Assembly: GCF_006838285.1 (NCBI RefSeq)
Contig: NZ_CP038228.1
Span: forward strand, 372,001-436,000
Length of the DNA: 64,000 bases
DNA from: Xanthomonas translucens pv. cerealis
GTDB lineage: Bacteria; Pseudomonadota; Gammaproteobacteria; Xanthomonadales; Xanthomonadaceae
Direction of reading: 5' to 3'
Shown here: positions 34,600 to 45,630 of the stretch, one piece after another
Numbering within the stretch: the stretch's first letter is position 1
Layout of the letters: each line of letters opens with the position of its first letter
The notes under the pieces: model-generated
What the model was told of the DNA's origin: nothing
Seen by the model: the letters and a program-made list of their open reading frames with translations, nothing else
Database searches by the model: none
Position numbers and translations under genes: made by a program

Positions 34600-36987
34600 T
34601 CACCACTTGTAGTTGACGTTGGCGTAGGCGAATGCACCGTTGAAGCCGAATGGTGAGGAGGTGCTGTACGGCAGGTAGGTGCGGGTGCCGGCGCCAGCGC
34701 GCGACTGGTCGGGATATTCGTTGAGCACGTTGTCGCCGCCGATGGTGAAATCCCAGTTGCCCAGCTTGTAGCTGGCGGCCAGGTCCAGGGTCCACTTCGC
34801 CGCGTAGGTCTGGTCGGCGGCCGTGGTGGTGCCGAAGTCGGTGAACTCGCCCCAACGTGTGGCGGTGGCGGTGAACGCCCAGTTGCCCGGCGCCCACACG
34901 CTGCTCAGGAAGAACTTGTCGCGCGGCGCGCCCTTGGTGATGCGGCCGATCTCGGCGCGGCCGATGCGCACCGCGGTCGGGTCGATCGCCTCAAGCACCG
35001 GTGGGTTCTCGGCGATCTTCTCGATCTCGGTCTTGTTGTAGTTGTAGCCGGCGGTCAGATCCAGATTGCTGTTGCTCAGCGCGATCTTGTAGGTGCCGAC
35101 CGCGTCCACGCCCTGGGTCTTGGTGTCGATCGCATTGGTGAAGTAGCGGCCGCCGCCGATGCCGGCATAACCGTTGGCCTGCAGGTAGTTGCGCACCGCG
35201 GTGGAGGTCAGGTTTTCCGACAGCACGATGCGGTCGTCGATGTCGATGCGGTAGGCATCGACGGTAACGTACAGCGCATCGACCGGCTGCAGCACCAGGC
35301 CCAGGCCGTAGTTCTTCGACTTTTCCGCCTTCAGCGGTTCGGCGCCGAGCGCGACCGCGGCCGGATTGTCGGTGCGGAAGGTGCCGATCTCGAACGGTGT
35401 GGCGGTGATGCTGCCGTCGGGCTGGGTGACGTTGATGAAGTTGGTGGCGATGGACTGGAAATACTGCTGCTGCAGCGACGGCGCGCGGAATCCGGTGGAG
35501 GCGGTGGCGCGCAGCGCGACCTTGTCGGTGAACGCGTAGCGCAGCGACAGCTTGCCGGTGCCGGTGTCGCCGAAATCGCTGTAGTTCTCGTAGCGCGCGG
35601 CCAGGCCGGCAGAGAACTTGTCGGTGATGTCGCCTTCCAGGTTCGCATAGGCCGAATAGCTGTTGCGGTCGTAGTGGCCCGAATCGTTGGGCTTGAAGCC
35701 GGCGAACACCTGCGCCCCCGGCAGCAGCGTGCCGTTGGCCGAGGGCACGCCGCCGTTGACGTAGGAGGGCACATCGCCCGGCGATTCGTTGAACTTCTCG
35801 CCGCGCCATTCGCCGCCGAAGGCCAGCGTGACCGGGTAGGCCAGGCCGATGTCCAGCGACTTGGTGAAGTCGGCGTTGAGCAGGTTTTGGGTGACTTCCA
35901 GCGCGCCGGCATAGAAGTCGGTCGGGCTGCTCGTGCCCAGGCTGTTGTTGAGGCTGTGCTTGACCTCGAAGCTGAGGTCGTTGCGGCCGTAGTTGTAGCT
36001 GATGTCGATGCCCAGCCCGCCATCTGTGTCGGCCTTGAAGCCGCCGACCCAGGAGATGTCCTTGCTGACGTTGTAGATCTGCGGCAGGAAGCCGTTGGGG
36101 TAGATCTCCGGACGGTTGCGGTTGTCGCCCGACCAGCGGAAGTAGCCGTTGGACAGCACCTCGCGGCGGCTGAGCATGCCGTAGGAATAGAAGGTCAGGT
36201 ATTCGGCCGGGCTGTACTGGCCGTTGTACGAGAACCCGCCCTGGTCGATGTCCGGGTCGCCGTAGCGCTGCTGCACTTCGCCCTCGTAGGGCTTGGCGCG
36301 GTCGGTCTGGTCCTGGTGGCCGGCCTGCGCGGCGAAATGCACGCTGCCGTTGCCGCCGAACTTGACCCCGGCGTCGCCGGACAGCTGATACTGCTCGCCG
36401 TCGCCGGCGCTGTACTTGCCGTAGCGCGCGGCGATGCTGCCGCTTTCGCCGCTGCCCTTGAGCACGATGTTGATCACCCCGGCGATGGCGTCGGAGCCGT
36501 ACTGCGCCGAGGCGCCGTCGCGCAGCACTTCGATGCGCTCGACCGCGGCGATCGGAATGGTGTTGAGGTCGACCGGCGACGAGCCGCGGCCCTGCGCGTT
36601 GTTGAGGTTGACCAGCGCGGTGGTGTGGTAGCGCTTGCCATTGACCAGCACCAGTACCTGGTCCGGCGAGAGGCCGCGCAGCTGCGCCGGGCGCACCGCG
36701 TCGGAGCCGTCGGTGATTGCCGGACGCGGGAAGTTCAGCGACGGCACCGCACGCGACAGCGCGGTGGCCAGTTCGGAGGTGCCGGTGGACTGCAGCATTT
36801 CCGGCGAAATGATGTCGATCGGCGAGGCCGATTCGGCGACGGTGCGGTCGGCCACGTGGGTGCCGGTGACGATCACCGTATCCAGCGTCTGTGCGCTGGA
36901 GGAGGAACTCTGCGCGAGCGCAGGCGCTGCGGATGTGGCCATGGCGAGCGCGATGGCAGTGGCGAGAGGGCTGAACGTGCAGGTCAT
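34600..36987 (-). CDS. TonB-dependent outer-membrane receptor (tandem copy 1)
   Basis: A 795-residue receptor with a signal peptide cut at PALAQ (residue 26), LDTVIVTG around residues 35-42, a plug domain (QLRGLSPDQVLVLVNGKRYH; IEVLRDGASAQYGSDAIAGV) and a barrel ending NVNYKW. It is closely related to the receptors at 37900 and 40522. Upstream lie a likely promoter (37093-37121) and a 14-bp palindrome (37146-37159), so it seems to be regulated on its own. The substrate is unknown; no hydrolase or periplasmic binding protein is adjacent. Confidence 0.92.
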   Translation of the reverse strand: MTCTFSPLATAIALAMATSAAPALAQSSSSSAQTLDTVIVTGTHVADRTVAESASPIDIISPEMLQSTGTSELATALSRAVPSLNFPRPAITDGSDAVRPAQLRGLSPDQVLVLVNGKRYHTTALVNLNNAQGRGSSPVDLNTIPIAAVERIEVLRDGASAQYGSDAIAGVINIVLKGSGESGSIAARYGKYSAGDGEQYQLSGDAGVKFGGNGSVHFAAQAGHQDQTDRAKPYEGEVQQRYGDPDIDQGGFSYNGQYSPAEYLTFYSYGMLSRREVLSNGYFRWSGDNRNRPEIYPNGFLPQIYNVSKDISWVGGFKADTDGGLGIDISYNYGRNDLSFEVKHSLNNSLGTSSPTDFYAGALEVTQNLLNADFTKSLDIGLAYPVTLAFGGEWRGEKFNESPGDVPSYVNGGVPSANGTLLPGAQVFAGFKPNDSGHYDRNSYSAYANLEGDITDKFSAGLAARYENYSDFGDTGTGKLSLRYAFTDKVALRATASTGFRAPSLQQQYFQSIATNFINVTQPDGSITATPFEIGTFRTDNPAAVALGAEPLKAEKSKNYGLGLVLQPVDALYVTVDAYRIDIDDRIVLSENLTSTAVRNYLQANGYAGIGGGRYFTNAIDTKTQGVDAVGTYKIALSNSNLDLTAGYNYNKTEIEKIAENPPVLEAIDPTAVRIGRAEIGRITKGAPRDKFFLSSVWAPGNWAFTATATRWGEFTDFGTTTAADQTYAAKWTLDLAASYKLGNWDFTIGGDNVLNEYPDQSRAGAGTRTYLPYSTSSPFGFNGAFAYANVNYKW

Positions 36988-37092
36988 TGGCGGGGCGGCT
37001 CCAGGATGGGGGTTAAAGAGTCGGCGCCGCCGCGTTCGCCATCACCCCCTCCCGGGTGTAGCGCGTCTGGCGAATGTTGCGGCAGCGGCAAT

Positions 37093-37121
37093 GGATTACC
37101 GGCATATGTCGAATGTGTCAA
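37093..37121 (-). promoter_or_regulatory. Probable sigma-70 promoter of receptor copy 1
   Basis: On the minus strand TTGACA (37116-37121) and TAATCC (37093-37098) are separated by 17 bases, about 105 bases upstream of ATG 36987. The -35 is perfect and the -10 is weak. Confidence 0.45.
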
Positions 37122-37145
37122 CGTTCTGTTAAACCTGCGCGTTTT

Positions 37146-37159
37146 GTTGCATATGCAAC
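37146..37159. promoter_or_regulatory. 14-bp palindrome, candidate operator
   Basis: GTTGCATATGCAAC is a perfect palindrome about 25 bases upstream of the probable -35 of receptor copy 1. The position suits an activator site. The protein that binds it is unknown. I did not see the same palindrome before the other receptor genes. Confidence 0.4.
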
Positions 37160-37857
37160 GACCGCCGCGACACTTGCTGCACCAGCAATGCAGGTGTTCC
37201 AGGCGCTTGTAGACAAAATCCGAGCGCTCTTCCTAAATAGGCTTTGCTGCGCGTCCCATTTGGCACAGGGCGCGGCGCGATGGCAGACATCGAGGCGGCG
37301 CTGGCCGGGCTTGCATGGCCGCCGCTGGCCATGCGCTTACCGGCACCACGGACACCTCGAGTAATGGCGGCGTGGGGCGGTAGCTGAATATCGCAGGCGC
37401 AGGTTGGAGACTTGGTCAAACAATAAGGCGAGGGAACGCATGATGAGCCGCGACACGAACGCGTACAGCGACAACCCCTGTCGCCCCCACGTACCCACGG
37501 TGCGCGATCCACATCACGATGCGCAGTCCCTGCGCGATGTGGACGTCATCAATGCCAAGGTGCGCGACAGGCTGGGGCCGCTGCCGACCGGCGGATTACC
37601 GGTACAGCCCCAACGCAAACGCAAACGAAGGTGCCGCTGGCAGGGAGGGGGCGCCGGTCATCGGGTGAACCTGCATGTATTGCCAGAATCTGTGTTGCCG
37701 TTGTTGTGTGTGCGGCAAGAAGGAGCGAGACGTTTTTGCTCCAGCGAGGGTGGGGACCCAGCAGCCGACGCGAATGTAACCGGGGGTCATGCGGGTGAAT
37801 CGCGCCATGCAGCCAACGCAAACCGGGCGCATCGGCGAGCGCCGGAGTCGCCGCGAA

Positions 37858-37883
37858 ACCCTCTCCCGCCAACGGAAGAGGGT
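37858..37883 (-). terminator. Terminator of receptor copy 2
   Basis: A 7-bp stem ACCCTCT / AGAGGGT with a 12-base, partly paired loop lies 17 bases past the stop at 37900, followed on the minus strand by TTTCG. It is a plausible, short-tailed intrinsic terminator. Confidence 0.5.
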
Positions 37884-37899
37884 CATTCTTACGCCGCGA

Positions 37900-40284
37900 T
37901 CACCAGCGGTAGTTGATCCGCCCATACACGTACGCGCCGTTGAAACCATACGGCGAGTAGTTGCTGTAGGGCAGCACGCCGTAGGTGGCATTGATCAGGT
38001 TGGCGGTCTTGTCCGGATACTGGTCCAGCAGATTGTCCGCGCCCAGGGTCAGGGTCCAGTTGTCGCTGGGCTTGAAGCTGGCCGAGGCATCCACCACCCA
38101 GCTCGCGTCGTAAGTCTGATCGCGGGCGGCGCTGGCCGAGTTGCGCACGGTGAAATCGCCGTAGCGGGTGGCGGCCAGGTTGAGGTCCCAGTGTTGCAGC
38201 TTCCAGGTGCCGCTGAGGATGATCTTGTCCTTCGGGAAGCTGTCCTCCAGGCGCCCGATCTCGTCGCGGCCCAGGATGGTCTGGGTCGAGCCGATGTCGG
38301 CCAGCGCCCGCGGCTGCTCCACCGCGCGGGTGATCTCGGTCTTGCTGTAGCCATAGCTGGCGGTGAGGTCCAGCGAACTGGCCGCGAACGGTATCGTGTA
38401 CGTACCGACCAGGTCGACGCCGCGGGTGCGGGTGTCGGCCGCATTGGCGAAGTAACGCACGCTGGTGACGTTGGAATAGCCCAGGCTGCGCAACTGCGCC
38501 AGCACCGCGGTGTCGTTGAGGTTGGAGGACAGCAGGATGCGGTCGTCGATCTTGATCTGGTACGCGTCCAGGGTCAGGTACAGGCGCTCGACCGGCTGCA
38601 GCACCAGGCCCAGGCTGTAGGACAGCGAGGTCTCGGCCTTCAGCGGCGCGGCGCCCAGCGCTTGGGCCACGGCGCTGTCCACCGGGAAGGTGCCCGATTC
38701 GAAGAAGCTGCCGTTGATGTAGCTGCTGGTCACCGCCTGGTACTGCTGCTGCGCCAGCGAAGGGGCGCGCAAGCCGCTGGCCACGGTGCCGCGCAGCGCC
38801 AGCTTGTCGGTGAACGCGTAGCGCGCCGACAGTTTGCCCGAGCTCTTGCTGCCGAAGTCCGAGTAGTCCTCGTAGCGCCCGGTGAGGCCGGCGGAGAACT
38901 TGTCGGTGAAGTCGGCTTCCAGCCCGGCATAGACGGCGTAATTGTGCCGGTCCGAATGCACGGCGTTGGCCGGCGAGAAGCCGGCGAAACCCTGCGCACC
39001 GCCGGTCGTGCCGGTGTAGGAGGCCGCTTCGCCCGGCGACTGGTTCCACTTTTCCTGGCGGTATTCGGCGCCGAAGGACAGCGTCACCGGATAGGCCAGG
39101 CCCCAGTCCAGCGACTGGGTGAAGTCGGCGTTGACGATGTTCTGGGTGTACTCCAGCGCGCCGTCGTAGAAGCTGCTCGGGCTGTCGGTGCCGAGGCTGT
39201 AGTTGATGCTGTTGCGGGTGTTGAAGCCGATCTTGTTGTAGCCGTAGTTGTAGCTCACGTCCCAGCCGAAGCCGCCTTCTGTGCTGCCCTTGAGCCCGGC
39301 CACCAGCGAACGGTCCTTGGAGGACTGCCCGATCTGCGGCACGTAGCCGTCGGGATAGGTCTGCGCCAGCAACGCGCTCTGCCCGTTGTGGTTGCGCGAG
39401 CGGTAGAACGCGAACGAGGTGATGTCGCGGTTGCTGGCGATGGCGCTGGCGTAGCCGGTGACGTGGTCGCTGAAACGGAACTCGCCGTTGGCCGCGACCG
39501 CGGTCGCATCGACCTGGGGGTCGCCGTAGACGAAGGTGGTCTCGCCGATCCCAGGATAGTTGCCGGTGTTCGGCGCGCTGCCCTGGTATGGGCCGGCGCG
39601 GTTGGTGGCGTCCTGCTGGCTGATCTGGCCGGCCACGTGCAGGCTGCCGCGGCCGTCGCCGAAGCCGATCCCGGTGTCGCCGGAGAGCTGCGACTTGGCG
39701 CCGTCGCCGGCCGAGTACTGGCCGTGGTCGATCGCCAGGCTGCCGCCGCTGCCCGAACCCTTCAGTACGATGTTGATAACCCCGGCGATGGCGTCGGAGC
39801 CGTACTGCGCCGAGGCGCCGTCGCGCAGGACTTCCACGCGCTCGATCGCCGCGATCGGGATCGCATTGATGTCCACCGCGGAGGCGCCGCGGCCGATGCT
39901 GCCGTTGACGTTGATCTGCGCGGAGGTGTGGCGGCGCTTGCCGTTGACCAGTACCAGCACCTGGTCCGGCGATAGCCCGCGCAGCTGCGCCGGGCGGATG
40001 CCGCTGGTGCCGTCGGTCAACGCCGGACGCGGGAAGTTCAGCGAGGGCAGCACGCGCGACAGCGCGGTGGCCAGTTCGGAGGTGCCTGTGGATTGCAGCG
40101 CTTCGCTGCTGATGATATCGATCGGCGATTGCGACTCGGCCACGGTGCGGTCGCTGACCCGGGTGCCGGTGACGATGATTGTGTCGAGGGTGCTCGGGGT
40201 GTCGGTGCTGGACTGGGCCAGGACCGGAGGAGCGGCGAGGGCGGCGAGTACGGCGCTCGCCAACAGGGACAACGGACGGTTCAT
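37900..40284 (-). CDS. TonB-dependent outer-membrane receptor (tandem copy 2)
   Basis: A 794-residue receptor with a signal peptide cut at PPVLAQ (residue 24), LDTIIVTG at about 33-40, plug motifs QLRGLSPDQVLVLVNGKRRH and VEVLRDGASAQYGSDAIAGV, and a barrel ending RINYRW. TGGAG lies five bases before ATG 40284. It is paralogous to its two neighbours and to the receptor at 8818. No partner genes indicate the ligand. The 237 bases upstream hold AT-rich sequence near 40366-40381 that could be its promoter. Confidence 0.92.
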   Translation of the reverse strand: MNRPLSLLASAVLAALAAPPVLAQSSTDTPSTLDTIIVTGTRVSDRTVAESQSPIDIISSEALQSTGTSELATALSRVLPSLNFPRPALTDGTSGIRPAQLRGLSPDQVLVLVNGKRRHTSAQINVNGSIGRGASAVDINAIPIAAIERVEVLRDGASAQYGSDAIAGVINIVLKGSGSGGSLAIDHGQYSAGDGAKSQLSGDTGIGFGDGRGSLHVAGQISQQDATNRAGPYQGSAPNTGNYPGIGETTFVYGDPQVDATAVAANGEFRFSDHVTGYASAIASNRDITSFAFYRSRNHNGQSALLAQTYPDGYVPQIGQSSKDRSLVAGLKGSTEGGFGWDVSYNYGYNKIGFNTRNSINYSLGTDSPSSFYDGALEYTQNIVNADFTQSLDWGLAYPVTLSFGAEYRQEKWNQSPGEAASYTGTTGGAQGFAGFSPANAVHSDRHNYAVYAGLEADFTDKFSAGLTGRYEDYSDFGSKSSGKLSARYAFTDKLALRGTVASGLRAPSLAQQQYQAVTSSYINGSFFESGTFPVDSAVAQALGAAPLKAETSLSYSLGLVLQPVERLYLTLDAYQIKIDDRILLSSNLNDTAVLAQLRSLGYSNVTSVRYFANAADTRTRGVDLVGTYTIPFAASSLDLTASYGYSKTEITRAVEQPRALADIGSTQTILGRDEIGRLEDSFPKDKIILSGTWKLQHWDLNLAATRYGDFTVRNSASAARDQTYDASWVVDASASFKPSDNWTLTLGADNLLDQYPDKTANLINATYGVLPYSNYSPYGFNGAYVYGRINYRW

Positions 40285-40463
40285 GGAAACTCCAGCAGAT
40301 GCCGAGATGGCAGATGGGGCGGTCGCTGCGCGATGTCGGCCACGCGGGCCTGCCCCGCAGGGGTCGTTATTATTCTTTAACAATCGCGCTGCAGCGCAGC
40401 ATGCGTCGGCATGTTCTTATGCTTTTCGGTTCTAAGAGGCATGGCGGCCGGCGCCATTGGCGC

Positions 40464-40494
40464 AGGCCGCCCGCGCATTGCGGCGGGGCGGCCT
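40464..40494 (-). terminator. Hairpin after receptor copy 3
   Basis: AGGCCGCCC (40464-40472) pairs with GGGCGGCCT (40486-40494), 27 bases past the stop at 40522. There is no T tract. Confidence 0.4.
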
Positions 40495-40521
40495 GTGCCG
40501 TGTCCGGCAGTGGCGGCTGCG

Positions 40522-42912
40522 TCAGAAGCGGTAGCTCACCCGGCCGAACCAGTAGCGGCCGTTGAACCCGAACGGGGACAGCGACGAGTACTGCAGGCCG
40601 TTGGGGCGATCCTCGTAGACGTTGTTCAGCGCCGACCGGGTCGGGTACTGGTTGGTCAGGTTATCCACGCCCACGCTGAAGGTGAGGTCGCGCCAGGTGT
40701 AGCTGGTGGACACGTTCAACAGCCAGCGTGCGGCGAAAGTCTGGTCCTGGCTGCCGTCGTCCTTGTTGCCGCGGCGGGTGACCGCGCCGTAGCGGGTTGC
40801 GTCGCCGCGCACGCTCCAGCCGGCGCGGTCCCATTCGGCGCTGAGCACGTACTTGGTACGCGGGGTGGCGTCGGTCAGCAGGCCCTGGCTGGCCCGCCTG
40901 AAGTTGGAATCGGAGACCTCCAGAATCTCGGTCTTGTTGTAGTTGGCGCTGAGGCTCAGGTTGAGCTTGCCGGCGCGGTCGAGATCGAGCAGGTAGCTGC
41001 TCACCCAGTCGATGCCGCGGGTGCGGGTGGTGGCGCCGTTGACGAAGAACTGCACCGCGGTGACCTGATCGATCGGCTCGGCCAGCGACAGCTGGTCCGA
41101 ATAGAGGATCTGGTCCCAGATGCGGATCTGGTACAGGTCCAGGGTGGAACTGAACGCGGTACCCGCCTGCCATACCGCACCGATGCTGTAGTTGCTGGAC
41201 TTTTCCGGGGTTAGCGGTTTGGCGCCCAGCGCGATGGCCACCGGGTCGGAGGTGCGGTAGGTGCCGATCTGGGTCAGTTGCCCGTTCTGCAGCAGGGTCA
41301 CCACCGAGGCGTAATTCTGCTGCGCCAGTGAGGGTGCGCGGAAGCCGTTGGAGACGGTGCCGCGCAGGGCGAAGGCGTCGTTGAGCTGGTAGCGCGCGGA
41401 CAGTTTGCCGGAGCGGGTGGAGCCGGCGTCGCTGTAGTCCTCGTAGCGCGCGGCCAGGCCGCCGGAGAGTTTGTCGGTCAGGTCGGTCTCCAGGTCGGCA
41501 TAGACCGCCTTGCTGTGCCGCTGGAAGTCGCCGGCCACCGCTGGCGTCAGGCCGGGGAACACCTGCGAACCACCCGGGTAGGCGCTGCCGGTGTCCGGGT
41601 TGATCGTGGTGGGGTCGAAGAAGTAGGAGTCCGGCGAGCCGGCGCTCACGGCGTACTTGTCCTGCCGGTATTCGGCGCCGAAGGCGAGGTTGACCGGATA
41701 GGCCAGGCCCCAGTCGAAGGACTTGCTGAAGTCCGCATTGAGCGCACCCTGCCGGTTGCGGAAGCCGCCGGCATTGAAGCGGGTGGGCGAGGCGCCGGTG
41801 GTCCGGTACAGATTGGTGTTGATGGTGTTGAGCAGGTTGAAGGTCACGTCGTTCTCGCCGTAGTCGGCAGAGATGTCCCAGTTCCAGCCGTTGTCTGTGT
41901 TGCCCTTGAGGCCTAGCACCGCGGCGCGGTCGTTGGACGGGTTGTAGATCTGCGGCAGGAAGCCGTTGGGGTAGATCTCTTGCACGTTGCGGTCGCTGTT
42001 GTCCCAGGCGCGGTAGTAGCCGTTGGACACCGCCTCGCGACGGCTGAAGTTGGTGTAGCCGTACAGGTCGATGCCCGGGGTCAGCGCGTAGCCGAAGCTG
42101 AGCAGGCCCTGGTAGGTCTTGACCGCGGGGTCGCCGTAGCGCTGGTACGGAATGCCGCCGGGATTGTCGGCGCCGGCCAGTGTGGTGGCCTTGTCGGTGT
42201 TCCCGGCGCGGTTGGTGTTCATCGCGTTCTGGTAGTTCCAGGACAGCCGCGCCCAGCCGGGCGCTTCGCCGTCGTTGGCGCCGCCGAAGGCCAACCCGTA
42301 CGAGCCATCCACGCCGTTCTGCGCGCCGTCGCCCTTGTCCATGATGCCGGCGTTGACCGAGACGCTGTTGCTGCCGGGCTTGGCGCCGTGCTTGAGCACG
42401 ATGTTGACCACCCCGGCGATGGCATCGGAGCCGTACTGCGCCGAGGCGCCGTCGCGCAGCACCTCGATGCGCGCGATCGCCGACATCGGGATCGAGTTCA
42501 GGTCAGCCGGCGCCGAGCCGCGGCCCACCACGGGGTTGTAGTTGACCAGCGAGGTGGTGTGGTAGCGCTTGCCGTCCACCAGCACCAGCACCGCGTCGGG
42601 CGACAGGCCGCGCAGGGTCGCCGGGCGCAGCGCGTCGTTGCCGTCGTTGATCGCCGGGCGCGGGAAGTTCAGCGACGGCAGCAGCTTGCCCAGGGCGCTG
42701 CCCAGGTCGCTGGCGCCGGTCGCCTGCAGCGATTCGGGGGCGATGATGTCGATCGGCGATTGCGACTCGGCCACCGTGCGGTCGGCGATGCGGGTGCCGG
42801 TGACGATGATGTTGTCCAGGGTCTTGGGCGCCTGGTCTTGCTGGGCGAAGCTGGTGCCGGAGGCGAGGGCGAGCAGGATGGCGCTGGCCAGGGGGAGGGG
42901 GCGGTTCTTCAT
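40522..42912 (-). CDS. TonB-dependent outer-membrane receptor (tandem copy 3)
   Basis: A 796-residue receptor with a signal peptide cut near SFAQQ, LDNIIVTG at about 32-39, plug motifs TLRGLSPDAVLVLVDGKRYH and IEVLRDGASAQYGSDAIAGV, and a barrel ending RVSYRF. It is the first in transcription order of the three tandem paralogues, but each has its own terminator-like hairpin and leader, so an operon is unlikely. GGAG lies 11 bases before ATG 42912. Upstream, around 42990-43020, is AT-rich sequence with a TATACA hexamer on both strands that may serve this gene or the divergent ABC-F gene. Confidence 0.92.
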   Translation of the reverse strand: MKNRPLPLASAILLALASGTSFAQQDQAPKTLDNIIVTGTRIADRTVAESQSPIDIIAPESLQATGASDLGSALGKLLPSLNFPRPAINDGNDALRPATLRGLSPDAVLVLVDGKRYHTTSLVNYNPVVGRGSAPADLNSIPMSAIARIEVLRDGASAQYGSDAIAGVVNIVLKHGAKPGSNSVSVNAGIMDKGDGAQNGVDGSYGLAFGGANDGEAPGWARLSWNYQNAMNTNRAGNTDKATTLAGADNPGGIPYQRYGDPAVKTYQGLLSFGYALTPGIDLYGYTNFSRREAVSNGYYRAWDNSDRNVQEIYPNGFLPQIYNPSNDRAAVLGLKGNTDNGWNWDISADYGENDVTFNLLNTINTNLYRTTGASPTRFNAGGFRNRQGALNADFSKSFDWGLAYPVNLAFGAEYRQDKYAVSAGSPDSYFFDPTTINPDTGSAYPGGSQVFPGLTPAVAGDFQRHSKAVYADLETDLTDKLSGGLAARYEDYSDAGSTRSGKLSARYQLNDAFALRGTVSNGFRAPSLAQQNYASVVTLLQNGQLTQIGTYRTSDPVAIALGAKPLTPEKSSNYSIGAVWQAGTAFSSTLDLYQIRIWDQILYSDQLSLAEPIDQVTAVQFFVNGATTRTRGIDWVSSYLLDLDRAGKLNLSLSANYNKTEILEVSDSNFRRASQGLLTDATPRTKYVLSAEWDRAGWSVRGDATRYGAVTRRGNKDDGSQDQTFAARWLLNVSTSYTWRDLTFSVGVDNLTNQYPTRSALNNVYEDRPNGLQYSSLSPFGFNGRYWFGRVSYRF

Positions 42913-43170
42913 CAGTACGGAGACTCCATTGGCTGGGGCTGGGGGAGGGAGCGCGTGTTGCGGCGCAGCGATAAGTCCGAGTGATTGAAATATGTTTTTA
43001 ACCAAAGTGTGTATACAAAATCGGCCACCACCCGGGTCGGGATGGCGGGTCCGATCGAATCCGAACTTCCGTTTTCGTATGCGAAGCGATGTCGCGATCC
43101 TGGGATGGGGTGGGCCATTCCGGACGAAGCGGATACACTGCCTTCTCGAACGTCGAGTGCTCCCTTCCCT

Positions 43171-45027
<1,857 letters not shown>

Positions 45028-45090
45028 GCGGCGTGCGCGTCCGTCTGCGGCATGGTCGGAGCGTCTGACGGCGTCAGCGCCCACTTCGCG

Positions 45091-45113
45091 CACGCCGGCA
45101 CGCTACCGGCGTG
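45091..45113. terminator. Hairpin between convergent genes
   Basis: CACGCCGG (45091-45098) pairs with CCGGCGTG (45106-45113), between the convergent ABC-F and small membrane-protein genes. No T tract; it may serve both transcripts. Confidence 0.4.
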
Positions 45114-45125
45114 CCACCGACGCGC

Positions 45126-45416
45126 TCAGGCGGCGGCGCTGGCCACGACCAGCAGGCTGCCGGCGATGGCGGCCCAGTCCAGCGGCGTACGCGCGCGCAG
45201 GCCGCGCAGCGACGGGCGCGCCGTCGGCGTTGGCCGCAGGCTGGCCTTGATCCCCATCAAGGCCAATCCGGCTGCACTGAGCGCCCAGTGCCATTCGCTC
45301 GCGCCGCTGCGCAGGAAATAGGCCAGGTGCAGTGCGCACAGGCAGACCAGCGCGGCGGCCAGGACGATGTTGCGCGAAGCCAAGGCCGGACCAGCGGCCA
45401 TGACGAAACGGTTCAT
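45126..45416 (-). CDS. Small membrane protein
   Basis: A 96-residue protein with three hydrophobic segments (NIVLAAALVCLCALHLAYFL, WALSAAGLALMGIKA, LDWAAIAGSLLVVASAAA). The family was not recognised. ATG 45416 is used because upstream in-frame residues are charged and lack support. It may be a small integral inner-membrane protein. No conserved partner is adjacent. Confidence 0.55.
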   Translation of the reverse strand: MNRFVMAAGPALASRNIVLAAALVCLCALHLAYFLRSGASEWHWALSAAGLALMGIKASLRPTPTARPSLRGLRARTPLDWAAIAGSLLVVASAAA

Positions 45417-45630
45417 TGCGTGTTCCCCCAGGAACGTGATCGCCTTCCGCTGGCGCACATTACGACTGCGGTCCTAATCGTAGTTCGGCGTGTGGCCGGC
45501 GCCAAGCGACAGTGCACAAATTTTTCACATGTCGCGCGCTCGCGTCGCTTGCTGCCGCGATGCAGTGCTGGCCTGCGCTTGCGCCGGGTCGATCGCGCAG
45601 GCCGGTGTTGCCGAGTGCGGCTGCGGGCCC

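Larger units (their letters stand above)
36988..37899. other. 912-base region between receptor genes, no clear gene
   Basis: It contains the promoter and palindrome of receptor copy 1 and the terminator of copy 2. A plus-strand frame from 37441 (MMSRDTNAYSDNPCRPHVPT, preceded by GAGGGAA) has native-looking codons for about 60 residues (to PVQPQRKRKRR), then turns unlike coding sequence and would run through the terminator of copy 2. It may be the start of a lost gene. Nothing was recognised in 37180-37400. Confidence 0.4.

Noticed and set aside
37404..37916. Full-length 170-codon frame as a gene
   Set aside because: It runs through the receptor terminator and into the receptor 3' end, and after about 60 codons it does not look like coding sequence.
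37789..39975. 728-codon plus-strand frame
   Set aside because: Antisense of receptor copy 2.
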